Below are positions 51,711-62,289 of a stretch of 64,000 nt of DNA, in pieces. Both the position numbers and the translations under genes were made by a program. Source of the DNA: Coleophora flavipennella (taxonomy: Eukaryota; Arthropoda; Insecta; Lepidoptera; Coleophoridae); contig OX369275.1 of the NCBI GenBank assembly GCA_947284805.1, forward strand, positions 7,879,001 through 7,943,000, given 5' to 3'. Below the pieces are notes generated by a model. That model was not told the origin of the DNA. It worked only from the letters and a program-made list of their open reading frames with translations, and searched no databases. Every line of letters begins with the position of its first letter. Position 1 is the stretch's first letter.

Positions 51711-53236
51711 CAGGGTCTTCGGCAGATGGTTGAAAATACGAAAATGGGGGATAGGTGGGGTCGCCTCCCACCTATTTTGAGAATTTAAAAAAATCTAGGA
51801 CTTGTAATTTTTTTTACAGGATTTTTTTTCCTTTTTTTAGAAATTTTGCCATTTTTATACCTTTGAACACATGTAACTTTTTGTTTTTTAAAGCTAGCTC
51901 CAAAATCTTTTTTTTAATAGACTTTTATAAGATTGTCGGCTCTAAAAAAATTATGTTTGTTTCAAGTTATTGCTAAAAACAAAAATGTGGGTCCCCGAAC
52001 TTAAAAAAAAAGTTGAACAAAAATTTAAAACTCAACTTTGCGATGCATTTAAAAAAAAACCGGAGTTGTTAATTTTTTTTACTCAATTGGACCATGTTGA
52101 CGAAATTCCACTAGTTACATGTTTTGTGAAATGTATCAAATGCAAAGTTGAAAATAATGTAAATACTTACTGTTGGGACGGTTACAAAGAGCAGGTACGT
52201 TTTTTTACATTCTTGCACACACATAATGGCTATCTTTTGTCATTTATTGGCATATTGGAGTTAGCACTTCCATATGCCAATAAAATGTCCGCATATTCCG
52301 CATTGGTAAATTGAGCCATTTTAAACCACAACAAAGTCTTAACAAAACGTCTGATAATAACAAAAAGTGACAAACAACAAAAAAACTTAACAAAATCACA
52401 AACACAGCAAAGTGAAATTAACGAAAACAAAAAAAACGTTAACGTTATTAACGTTTGTGATTTTGTTAAGTTTTTTTGTTGTTTGTCACTTTTTGTTATT
52501 ATCAGACGTTTTGTTAAGACTTTGTTGTGGTTTAAAATGGCTCAATTTACCAATGCGGAATATGCGGACATTTTATTGGCATATGGAAGTGCTAACTCCA
52601 ATATGCCAATAAATGACAAAAGATAGCCATTATGTGTGTGCAAGAATGTAAAAAAACGTACCTGCTCTTTGTAACCGTCCCAACAGTAAGTATTTACATT
52701 ATTTTCAACTTTGCATTTGATACATTTCACAAAACATGTAACTAGTGGAATTTCGTCAACATGGTCCAATTGAGTAAAAAAAATTAACAACTCCGGTTAC
52801 AAAAAAGATACCGAAACAAATTACATACCATTCAAAAGCCTAAGCTTTAGAGATGTTTTAAAAAAATCAGAAGCCTTCCAGCCCCATTTTTTTTTTTAAA
52901 TGCATCGCAAAGTTGAGTTTTAAATTTTTGTTCAACTTTTTTTTTAAGTTCGGGGGCCCACATTTTTGTTTTTAGCAATAACTTGAAACAAACATAATTT
53001 TTTTTAGAGCCGACAATCTTATAAAAGTCTATTAAAAAAAAGATTTTGGAGCTAGCTTTAAAAAAAAAAGTTACATGTGTTCAAAGGTATAAAAATGGCA
53101 AAATTTCTAAAAAAAGGAAAAAAAATCCTGTAAAAAAAATTACAAGTCCTAGATTTTTTTAAATTCTCAAAATAGGTGGGAGGCGACCCCACCTATCCCC
53201 CATTTTCGTATTTTCAACCATCTGCCGAAGACCCTG
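51711..53236. mobile_element. 1.5-kb near-perfect palindromic DNA transposon, copy 2
   Basis: Same ends, arms and centre as 15513-17137. TA precedes it; AA follows it. The left arm lacks about 100 bp present in the right arm (the GGGGCTGGAAGGCTTCTG..CGGTATC block, seen in reverse at 52800-52895). The MAQFTNAEYADILLAYGSAN frame is at 52537-52626 (plus) and 52230-52319 (minus). Both copies look nearly identical, so they moved recently. Confidence 0.88.
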
Positions 53237-53239
53237 AAT

Positions 53240-53525
53240 AACTAAATATTCTGTGAATATGTCAAGCGTCTACCTGGTTGCCGTTATCAATATCAAGCAA
53301 AAACGAGCAAATAGAAATCACGTTTGTTATATGGGAGCCCTCTTAAATATTTTTTTTATTCTGTTTTTTAGTATTTGTTGTTATAGCGGCAAGAGAAATA
53401 CATCATCTGTGAAAATTTCAACTGTCTAGCTATCACGGTTATGAAAAACGCCTGGTGACAGACGGACGGACGGACAGACAGACGGACTCTAGGGCTTAAA
53501 CATCAAAATTATGTTGTTTTTGCCT
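53240..53525 (+). repeat. P-family fragment
   Basis: CACGTTTGTTATATGGGAGC, GCGGCAAGAGAAATACATCA, CTGTCTAGCTATCACGGTTA and a GACGGACGGACGGACAGAC run without the final GGAACCC end. Confidence 0.6.
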
Positions 53526-53532
53526 TTTTATA

Positions 53533-53806
53533 GGGTGACTTTTAATATGTTCTTGATAACAAACGATATAAATTTAGGTACTATAGTGATTTCAAACAAC
53601 TTTCCCAAAGAAACTATATAAAATAATATGAAAAAAAATGTTTGGTGCTTTATACATTTCTGCCGATTTGATGACTCGTCATGTATTGAGGACCAACAAT
53701 TTTTTTTTCTGATTCGACATACAGTTTCTTTGGGAAAGCTGTTTCTTATCACGAGTACATGCATATATCTTTGTTTATCAAGAACTAATTAAAAGTCACC
53801 CTATAT
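53533..53806. mobile_element. M-family MITE, complete
   Basis: AGGGTGACTTTTAATATGTT at the left to AACTAATTAAAAGTCACCCT at the right; TATA flanks. Immediately followed by another M copy. Confidence 0.85.
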
Positions 53807-53887
53807 ATAGGGTGACCTTAAATTAGTTCTTGATAGCAAAGGATATGAATGTACTCGTGATTACAAACAACTTTCCCAAAGAAACTG

Positions 53888-56281
53888 TATTCATATTCAT
53901 AATAATTTATTTGCCTTAAACATGGTATAAAAAGATCTTAACATATGTATATAGAACTCATGTTTAGCTAGTATTTAAAATAGCATGCAAAATATTTTAA
54001 TCTTAGTCACAAACATACAAAATAATGTCAATCTTCAACTAAAATAATCTACAAATTTAAAAAGTCTTTAATATTATAACAGTCTGTGTCATTCAGCCAC
54101 TTAAGTAATTTGTTATTGAATTGTTTATTGTTTAGATCCTTAATTTCATGTGGTATTTTGTTATACATGCGAATACACATCGTCAGGCAACTTTTATCAT
54201 ATACAAATGACCTGGGAATTTCTTGAAACACTAGCTTTTCTGGGTCCCTGCGGGATCTGATACTTCCATCACATGCTCTTTTAAATAGTCCGCTATTTGT
54301 CCGTGCAAATATACAAATTTCATAAATGTAGAGCAAGGGTAGCGGCAAAACACCAAGTCTATTGAAGAGTGATCTACAAGATACGAAGGGTGGGATTCCA
54401 TACATAGCGCGAATACATTTTTTTTGAGCAATAAAGGCTCGATTCATGTCAGTACTATTTCCCCAAGCTATAAGACCATAACGTAAAACTGACTCTACGT
54501 ATGCACGGTATGTTAATAAAGCCGTTTTCATGTTAGTGCAATTTTTGACCTGTTTGAGAGCATACACAAATCTATTTATTTTACAGCATACATTATCTAT
54601 TTGTGGTTTCCAGTTTATATTCTGATCTATAGTTATTCCTAGAAATGTATGTTTATTAACCTCGTTGATTGTATAATTTTCATACTGAATGTCTAAATTG
54701 TAATTATATTTATTATTAAGACTTATTAAATTGTATATAATTAGTTTTATTCAAGTTAATTTTCAAATTATGAATGTCAAGCCAGTCTATTATTTTTTCT
54801 AATGTATTATTAATGTCGTTTTCATGTTCCTTGATTGAAGTACTCTTTTTGTCAGAAGTTACTATAATGGAAATATCATCAGCGTATAAAATGCATTTAT
54901 GATTAGTTATGTCAGTAATACTATTTACGTATAGTATAAATAAGATTGGTCCCAACACACTTCCCTGAGGAACGCCATATTTATTTGTCTTATATTTAGA
55001 GGAGTAGGATAATATGTTGTTTTTTCTGTCTGATTTTTTAATAACTACACATTGTTGTCTGTTAACTAGGTATGATGATATCCATTCAAGCGTAGGACCT
55101 CTAATACCAAGCGCTTCTAATTTGGAAAGTAGTATGTCATGCTGAATGCTGTCAAATGCCTTAGAAAGATCAAGGAATAGCCCTGTAGTCATAAAATTTT
55201 TGTTAACATTAGTCAGAATAATTTGAAGTAGAGAGAAAAGAGCTAGTGTAGTCGATTTTCCTTTCCGAAATCCAAATTGTTCATCATTAATAAGCTTATA
55301 TTTTTCACAAAATTCAAGAAGTCTCTTAAGCATGCACTTTTCATATATCTTTGAAAAAATTGGGATTAACGTAATTGGGCGATAATTTTTGACTTCTTCT
55401 TTACTGCCTTTTTTAAACAGTGGCTTCACTATTGAAATTTTCAAGGGTTCAGGAAATGTTCCAGTTGAGAACGAGGAATTGATTAAATAAGTCAAGACAG
55501 GAACAATTTCATCAATACACGTCTTCGTTATTCTAGTGTTGATCTCATCGTAACCTACAGAGTTGGTGTTTTTTAATGAAAGAACCTCTACTCTTATTTC
55601 ATTCTCTGTCATCGGCTTGAGAAACATCGAATTGGGTAATGTTTTGTTAGTTTTTTGTAATTTTTTATTGTCACTAGTCTTATCACTTGTAGAATAAATA
55701 AAGTGGCTATTAAAAGCCTCAGCTATGTCTAAGGGATTTGTCAAAATTTGGTTTTTGAACTTAATTCTATTAATATTGTCATTTTCTTTTGATTTAGTTA
55801 TCTCATTTTTTATAACTGTCCATGCAGCTTTGCATTTGTTGTTGCTGTAACTTATGTACTTAATGTTAGAAATCTTTTTTGATTTAAAGATGCACTTTCT
55901 TAATATTTTAGAGTATATTAAATACTTATTTTTATTTGAAGATGTTTTATTTTTGTAGTATTTATATCTTAATATTCTTTTGATCTTACAGCTCACTTTT
56001 AATCCTTTGCTTTTCCAGTTTCCCTTCTTTTTATGCAAATTGCCTATTTTAACTCGAACTATAGGGAAACATAGTTTATAAAATAGGCAAAAGATCTCAT
56101 GGAAACTCTTGAAAGCTAAATTTGAATCAGTTTCACTAAATATCTCTAGCCAGGACAAGTTTCTTAGACAGTCTTTGAACTTCTTAATATTTTCAGAGCT
56201 GTAATCCTTTTTATATATGTATTGTAGTACATGTTGGTTTGTTTTCTGCTTTATAGGAAAACTCAATAACTGTGCAATCAA
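53888..56281 (-). pseudogene. CR1/L2-group LINE, 5'-truncated, single frameshift
   Basis: Reverse-transcriptase ORF of a non-LTR retrotransposon, nearly intact. From 56281 down to 54716 it runs 521 codons: a linker of about 230 residues, KNYRPITLIPIFSKIYEK (near 300), LDLSKAFDSIQHDILLSKLE (near 370), YGVPQGSVLGPILFILYV (near 435) and the catalytic YADD (near 466). A one-base shift at about 54718 ends it, and the next frame continues HTFLGITIDQNINWKPQID and then 54567-54049, with YVESVLRYGLIAWGNST and a C-terminal thumb-like region to a stop at 54049. The upstream endonuclease and ORF1 are missing; the 5' truncation is at the M junction. The 3' UTR is about 160 bp ending TATGAATATGA-like, with no long poly-A. 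One lesion means recent activity. The clade (CR1/L2, Daphne- or Crack-like) is judged by motif style only. Confidence 0.88.
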
Positions 56282-56316
56282 TCAGTCGAATCAGAAAAAA
56301 AATTTAGGTCCTCGAT

Positions 56317-56970
56317 CATCACTGGCCTCTACGTCTATTACAGACGATTCACTACAGTGTCCTGGACTAGAGACAACGCTTTTGGTGGCTTAGCAACCCG
56401 ATGCGCGAACGGCAGACTCGCCCACACGCTTGGCAGGGAAAGTTTGCGGCAGATGGAGTATTGCCGCTCTGGTGGCGCTTTTCCCTCTTGGCAGCGAGCG
56501 CCCCAAACCAAGCCTCGTCGCACAGTTTGCGACCCTCCGAAATACGCTTTTGCCATTCCAGCCGCTTTTCTGCAAGCTTTTCCCAGTCGTGGTGGTCTAT
56601 TTTAAAGGCAGCCATGTCCCGCTTGGCGCAGTCCTTAAAGCGAAGCATTGGCCTCCCCACGTCTCTTTTTGCATTCGCTACTGCGCTCAGCAGAACACGT
56701 CGTGGTAACCGAGCAGGGTCCATTCTAAACACATGCCCTAACCAACGCAGACGTCTCTGTTTGAGAAGCGCGATAAGGCTAGGCAGCTGCGCTTTTTTCA
56801 AAACCTCCTCGTTGGAGACTTTGTCCTTCCATGTTATACCTAAGATCTTACGAAGACAGCGCATGTAAAAAGTGTTGAGTCGACACTCTTGTTTTGCATA
56901 CGAAGTCCAGGTTTCAGCACCGTACAGGAGTATGCTCAAGATGCAGGCCTGAAAAACAGAAACAGAAACA
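56317..56970 (-). pseudogene. LINE C-terminal fragment with C2HC zinc finger, 10-bp TSD
   Basis: The minus-strand frame starting in the M sequence reads QACILSILLYGAETWTSYAK, FYMRCLRKILGITWKDKVSN, LRWLGHVFRMDP, DVGRPMLRFKDCAKRDMAAF, and near the end a C-X2-C-X12-H-X3-C finger (CQACGR..SHQKRC), stopping at 56367. This is the region after the reverse transcriptase in some non-LTR elements, about 200 codons with no break, so it is recent. GGTCCTCGAT at 56307-56316 and 56971-56980 is the target duplication. The family differs from both the RTE and the CR1/L2 elements in this window, and its clade is uncertain. Confidence 0.85.
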
Positions 56971-57129
56971 GGTCCTCGATACATAACAAGTTATCAAATC
57001 GACAAAAATGTATGAAGGACCAAATATTTTTTTTCATATTTGACATATAGTTTCTTAGGGAAAGTTGTTTGTAATCACGAGTACATTCATATCCTTTGCA
57101 ATCAAGAACTAATTAAAAGTCATCCCATA

Positions 57130-57600
57130 TATACCCATCTTCATGGGTTTAAAGCCACCGGTGCTTTCAAAATATCTAAACAACAGTCACACATTTACCG
57201 CCAGTTAAATGCTGTTTTGTGAATAAATCATGAATTAATAACTATTTTTTTAATATTAATTTTCTTCTTTAAATTTTTCATCCAATCCAATCGGCAATTC
57301 CTAGTAACCTACGTAAACACCTTATAATTATGTCATTAATTCTGATTATAGCGCACGTCAGAACTCTAATTACTTACGTCATCGTAGATTTAATACGCTT
57401 ACGTCTAAGTCTAGACTAAAAAGCTTTTTATCTTTTCTAATATCGTAAAGTTCGAATTATAAACTTCAAAACGAATTTATATTGGCATACTTAATAAATA
57501 CAATACCGAAATTAAAAAAAACGTAACATTATTTCTCTAACAACATAAAGTTTTTTTTTCCATTATGATACAAGTTAATCCAAAAAGTTAATATCACCAA
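57130..57600. other. No feature recognised
   Basis: AT-rich; nothing identified. Confidence 0.3.
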
Positions 57601-57684
57601 CGCAGTTCCATATAATTTTTTTTTATTGGAACGCTCATGCGGTTTGCGCCATTTTTACAGTATTACAAAAAGTTTTCATTCCAA

Positions 57685-57955
57685 TTTATACTTGTCTGTG
57701 ACAGCGCCCGCTTTAAAGCATCCGCGGTGATGTGCTAGGTTTTGGCGTCATTCATTGAATACGTTTTGTTGTAGTTACTGAATTTCGTGGATAATTTTCA
57801 TTCTTGCTTAAAAATGTCTAAGATGAGTGAAAGCATTGTTTTTATCTGTCTGTGACAGCGTCGGCTTCAGCGTAAGCGCGGTGATGTGCTGGGATTTGGC
57901 GCTATGACACGTTTTGTTGAAGGTACTGAATTTCGTTGAAATATTTTTTTCTTAC
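57685..57955. repeat. About 150-bp direct duplication
   Basis: TGTCTGTGACAGCG at 57691 and 57847, then GCGGTGATGTGCTAGG/GGG, TTTTGGCG, ACGTTTTGTTG and TACTGAATTTCGT in both. The copies are about 80% alike. Confidence 0.75.
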
Positions 57956-58189
57956 TCTAACTTTGACTTTTGTTGTTTAGTTGATTCAATCCCAATGTAT
58001 AAGCTCTTTACCATGTTGGTTTTTAGGTTTTTCGAAATGAGCTTAATATTAAAGTTATTGTTACAGAGGAAATTTAAAATTTATCTCACGTATATTTTTT
58101 TAGTTTGTGTTCGTTCAGCTGCTTTTCTTATACCTTTTAGTAGAAAGAAACGCGACAATCGGCGATTCTTCCCTAAGACATCAACGAGG

Positions 58190-58490
58190 ACTGCAAGTTG
58201 CTACTTCACTTCATAGAAAATATAACAACGAGAACTCCAACAAGTTGCTACTTCATTTTATAGAAATAATATCAACGAGAACTCTAACAAGTTACTACTT
58301 CATTTTATAGAAAATATATCAACGAGAACTCCAACAAGTTGCTACTTCACTTCATAGAAAATATAACAACGAGAACTCCAACAAGTTGCTACTTCATTTT
58401 ATAGAAAATATATCAACGAGAACTCCAACAAGTTGCTACTTCATTTTATACAAAATATATCAACGAGAACTCCAATAAGTTCCAATACAT
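58190..58490. repeat. 47-bp tandem repeat, about 6 units
   Basis: CAAGTT(G/A)CTACTTCA begins at 58194, 58241, 58288, 58335, 58382 and 58429, with a partial at 58476. Units include TATAGAAAATATATCAACGA. Confidence 0.93.
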
Positions 58491-58521
58491 TTTTTCTACA
58501 CACAATTAATAAGCGCTAAAA

Positions 58522-58813
58522 AGCGCCGGTGGCTCAACCGGTAACGACTCGGTCCTTCTAAGCAGAGGTACCGGGTTCAAATCTGGACGGCCAATGTACC
58601 AATGAGTTTTTCATAAATTTACGTACATATACTTACCGATGGCTGGAAAACATCGTGAGGAAACCTGCACACACCTGCCAAGAAACTCGAAGGTTGTGTG
58701 TGAAGTCGACCAACCCGCACTGGGCCCGCGTGGTCGACTAAGGCCTGATCGCCCTAATTCAGGGTAGGCTCGAGCCCCTCGGTGGGGACGTATATTAGCT
58801 GATATGATGATGA
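58522..58813 (+). repeat. SINE-A2, full length
   Basis: Head AGCGCCGGTGGCTCAACCGG with box B CGGGTTCAAATCTGG; ends ATATTAGCTGATATGATGAT. Confidence 0.92.
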
Positions 58814-59262
58814 ATTAGTAAGGCCCTTGGCATCATCTCACGTGATGGTAAGTGACGATCATGCCGAAGATGGAAGCGGGCTCACCCAAGAGCACACCCT
58901 GGACACTCCATACAACGGGCCAGAAATGACATTTCAAAAAAGGAATAACGGAACAAAAAAATGGCGGCGAAATCCACGTTCGACAACCAAACTGGGTGAC
59001 GAGGTGGTGAGGTCGGAATCTAGAGAGCGGCAGGGAGTGTCCATACTTGTATGTTAGTACTAATATATATACTTTGCCAAGAGTCCCCAACGCAATGGGG
59101 CACGTCGATGTTGGCGGCAACACTTAGATGAGATAAGGGTAGCTAGCCAGGCGGGCTTAGAAAATGCCCTTTTCCAAAGTTAAGACTCCGCCGGGAATCG
59201 AACCTCATCGACCTCCTGATGTGAAGCTAATGGACTTAACCATTACGCCACGGAGGCGGTTT
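58813..59262 (-). repeat. SINE-B interrupted by an R element
   Basis: 58813-58892 is the SINE-B tail side (GTAAGGCCCTTGGCATCATC to CGGGCTCACCCAAGAG). It resumes at 59077 (CCAAGAGTCCCCAACGCAAT) and ends with CATTACGCCACGGAGGCGG. Confidence 0.88.
58893..59076 (-). mobile_element. R element inside SINE-B, TSD CCAAGAG
   Basis: On the minus strand it starts CAAAGTATATATATTAGTAC and ends GTCCAGGGTGTG. CCAAGAG lies at 58886-58892 and 59077-59083. Because the SINE is known on both sides, this copy fixes the exact R termini. Confidence 0.92.
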
Positions 59263-59505
59263 CAACTACAAAGTTAAATTTGTCCTTGACTCCCGGAACC
59301 CTCGGTACGCAAGCCCGACTTGCACATTGTTTTTTACTTGTTTACTCTAATCACGTCAGGCGACTAGCCATGCCGTCATTGACCGATGAAGATAAGGCAT
59401 GACTTCATCTTTTCTTACGTGGATTCCAAAGCTTTACGGCGAAATGACTTTAGGTAACAGGAAAGGGGTGAAGATACAATCAGTGGCACAAAAAGTCGCT
59501 TTCCT
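59263..59505. other. P scrap and unidentified sequence
   Basis: CCCGGAACCCTCGGTACGCA then AGCCCGACTTGCAC (59290-59325) is a P end. Nothing else was recognised. Confidence 0.35.
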
Positions 59506-59509
59506 AATT

Positions 59510-59812
59510 TTTAGGGTTCTGTACCCAAAGGGTAAAAACGGGACCCTATTACTAAGATTTCGATGTCCGTCCGTCTGTCACCAGGCTGTATTTCATGAAC
59601 CGTGATAGCTAGACAGTTGAAATATTCACAGATTATGTATTTCTGTTGCCGCTATAACAGCTAATACTAAAAATTGGAAAAATTGAAAAAATCCGGGAGG
59701 TCTCCATACAAAAAACGTCTTTTTTTAAACCTAAAGAAACTAGCGCCATCTAGTATGATGGCACGGAACCCTATGTGTGCGGTTGTGACTCGCATTTGGC
59801 CGGCTTTTTTTA
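59510..59812 (-). repeat. P-family element, short complete form
   Basis: TTTAGGGTTCTGTACCCAAA, GATGTCCGTCCGTCTGTCAC, and ends GGCACGGAACCCTATGTGTG then ACTCGCATTTGGCCGGC. About 300 bp. Confidence 0.75.
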
Positions 59813-59831
59813 GTACATTTCCATGGCAGTG

Positions 59832-59935
59832 GCAGTGGCCCTGGTGAAGGTCGCGGGAAGCCAATGGATACAGGCAGCGCAGGAACGGTCGTCGTGGAAA
59901 TCCGTGGGGAGGCCTTTGTAGCAGTGCTCGCCTTA
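59832..59935 (+). repeat. RTE 3' fragment, tail lost
   Basis: GGTGAAGGTCGCGGGAAGCC through GGTCGTCGTGGAAATCC to GCCTTTGTAGCAGTGCTCG. It stops before the TGATGA tail. Confidence 0.75.
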
Positions 59936-60007
59936 CATTTCCATATAGAGGAGTTCCAAACAGCAATGGTTATTAAAAAAAGAGTGTGTGGTTTTATGAA
60001 ACCACGG

Positions 60008-60173
60008 TAAAAGTGAAACTTTTTTTCACATTATAGACATTTACAGAGCACGAAACGACCATGGCTGCTCTCGTCATGGAGCTACGGTACAGAGGACGAA
60101 ACGATCATACCGACCGTCACGCGACACACAGACGAAAAAATTCGAGACGATGGAATAAAAGTTTCACTTTAAA
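60008..60173. repeat. Short inverted-repeat element (tentative)
   Basis: GTAAAAGTGAAACTTTTTTT and AAAAGTTTCACTTTAAAAA bracket 165 bp including ACGAAACGAYCAT repeats. No target duplication was identified. Confidence 0.35.
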
Positions 60174-60179
60174 AAAGAA

Positions 60180-60495
60180 AAGTAAGGAAACTATAAAAAG
60201 CCAGGAAACCTGATGGCTATCAGAAGTCGAAGAGCACAAAGTTCTGCAATCCTTGGAAACTCAGTAGACAGTCTGCTCAGAAAAGTGCAAACGCTAAATT
60301 GTTAAATTTTCCATACAATATAATAGGAATCACACTTATCTGGTACCGTAAATTATTTATTTTGCATAAGAATGTACTGAGAAAAATTAGGTTGGGGGGG
60401 GGATTCCTGTGGGAGTGTAGTTGGTAAGATTTTGTATTTATTAAAGCCCTAAAAATGAATGTAAATTGTACATTCATTTTTAAAGCAAGAGATCA
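60180..60495. other. No feature recognised
   Basis: A short palindrome (AAATGAATGTAAATTGTACATTCATTT, split by its centre) lies near 60453-60480. Nothing else was recognised. Confidence 0.35.
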
Positions 60496-60496
60496 A

Positions 60497-60962
60497 AAAA
60501 ACCGGCCAAGTGCGAGTCGGACTAGCAGTCCGAAGGTACTACCACATCTCTTCACACAACTACATAGTATAATGACAATGATACCTATTCACTTTACAAA
60601 ACAAAAGACATCAAAGTGAGCGACAAAAATATGCTTTTTTTGACATTTCTTAGCGCGAGTACGACTCGTCTTCTCATTATTTATTGTTTTACTTCAGTAC
60701 TAGTACTATAATCTCACCAAGTTTCACGCTTGTATGTATTACTGTTTTTACGATAGAGCTAAATCGAAAATACTTCTAAAGACCTTTAAAAAAAGACGCT
60801 TTTATAGCGGCAATAGAAATACACATTCTGTGAAAATTTCAACTGTCTATTACGGTTCGTGAAATACAGCTCGCTGACGGACGGACAGACGGACAAAGAG
60901 CGGAGGCTTAGTAATAGGGTCCCGTTGGTCACCCGTTGGGTGTACCGAAACCCTAAAAATTA
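60497..60962 (+). repeat. P-family element
   Basis: AAACCGGCCAAGTGCGAGTC at the left; GACGGACGGACAGACGGACA and GTACCGAAACCCTAAAAAT at the right. The interior shares TACTTCAGTACTAGTACTAT with 37970-38478. Confidence 0.78.
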
Positions 60963-61042
60963 GAAACAAACACCGCAACAACAGTTGTAGTGCATTATTA
61001 TTGCTGAGGGAAGAAATGAAGAAATTGCAGGTAGAGTATGAG

Positions 61043-61229
61043 CAAAGTATACATATTAGTACTAACATACAGTATGGACACTCCCTGCCGCTCTCTAGAT
61101 TGTGACCTCACCTCCTCGTCACCCAGATTGATAGAGATTGGTTACAGATTTCGCCGCCATATTGTTAGTTCCATCATTCCTTTTTTGAAATGTCATTTCT
61201 GGCCCGTTGTATGAAGTGTCCAGTGTGTG
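61043..61229 (+). mobile_element. R element, TSD (G/A)TATGAG
   Basis: CAAAGTATACATATTAGTAC to GTCCAGTGTGTG. GTATGAG precedes it, ATATGAG follows it. Confidence 0.85.
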
Positions 61230-61282
61230 ATATGAGTTTGAAGTACGAGCTGCAAGTGTCTGTGAAGTGTGAACCCACCACG

Positions 61283-61633
61283 GTGAAAATTCGACTTTTC
61301 ATACAAACGGCGATAACGATTTTCTTCTCTTAAATGTTAATCGATTTGGACCAATTTTTGATAGGGTGTCAGTCAGAACAAAAGCTAGGCTTATACGATT
61401 ATGTTTTTCGATAAAGTTAAATAAGTTTAATTTTATTGTCGTTAACGTGTTTTCATAAAAAAAATATTTCGGCCATTTTTTGTTTAATTATATTCAGTAA
61501 TTTAAAAAACCAAATGTATAAATAAGCCTATCTTTTGTTCTTACTGACAACCTATCAAAAATTGGTAGAAATCGGTTAACATTTAAGAGGTGAAAATCGT
61601 TATCGCCGTTTGTACGAAAAGTTGCAGCTTCAC
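61283..61633. mobile_element. Palindromic MITE with about 115-bp arms
   Basis: GTGAAAATTCGACTTTTCAT and ACAAACGGCGATAACGATTT on the left; AAATCGTTATCGCCGTTTGT and ACGAAAAGTTGCAGCTTCAC on the right. Arms also share GACCAATTTTTGATAGG. Confidence 0.75.
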
Positions 61634-61905
61634 AATCCTCGCTGACGAGGCAAATATACTACAGAACTTTTCTCAAAAAAAAGGCGATGAAATAAAATAA
61701 AGATTAAAAGAAGTTCGTTTTTTATATGCAATACATTTCAACAAACAACAAAGTTCCCATATTGAGAAGTCGACTTTTTGGTTTTGTAATCTCACTGAAA
61801 TAAGTCTCAAAAAAATAACGTGTTTGCTTTGTTCTCGTATTTCCAAAACATGAAAAATTCTCTCCTGAACGATAGCTTAACTTTCAAGAATGGTTCATTT
61901 TTAGT
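61634..61905. other. No feature recognised
   Basis: Nothing identified. Confidence 0.3.
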
Positions 61906-61910
61906 ATTAG

Positions 61911-62119
61911 CAAAGCTTAAATTTTAGTACTAACATACTGTATGTACACTCCCTGCCGCTCTCTAGATTCCGACCTCACCCCCTCGTCACCCAGATTGAT
62001 ACAGATTTGTTATAGTTTGGTACTCGCACGTATAGGATGTCGCCGTGATTTTGTTTGCTCCGTCATTTGTTTTTTACAAATGTCATTTCACAACCGTTGT
62101 ATACAATGTCCGGGGTGTG
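61911..62119 (+). mobile_element. R element, diverged TSD
   Basis: CAAAGCTTAAATTTTAGTAC to GTCCGGGGTGTG. Flanks GTATTAG and GTGTTGG match at 5 of 7 positions. Confidence 0.75.
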
Positions 62120-62289
62120 GTGTTGGTCTATTTTTTTTTTTACCAAATCGTACACTATTGTATATTAAGTTCCCATCCAAATATAGAATAGTTTTTAAAA
62201 CTAGTTTCGCCGTGACAACAACAACAAAATACAAAAACAAATGTGATGTTTTTAATGTATTTTTTTTAAAAAAAAACATCATTTCATAT

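Larger units (their letters stand above)
53813..57127. mobile_element. M-family MITE interrupted by two LINEs
   Basis: M pieces are 53813-53887 (to AAGAAACTGTAT), 56284-56316 (GTCGAATCAGAAAA to GGTCCTCGAT) and 56971-57127 (GGTCCTCGATACATAACAAG to AACTAATTAAAAGTCATCCC). Joined, they follow the intact copy at 48791-49048 without loss. Confidence 0.85.
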
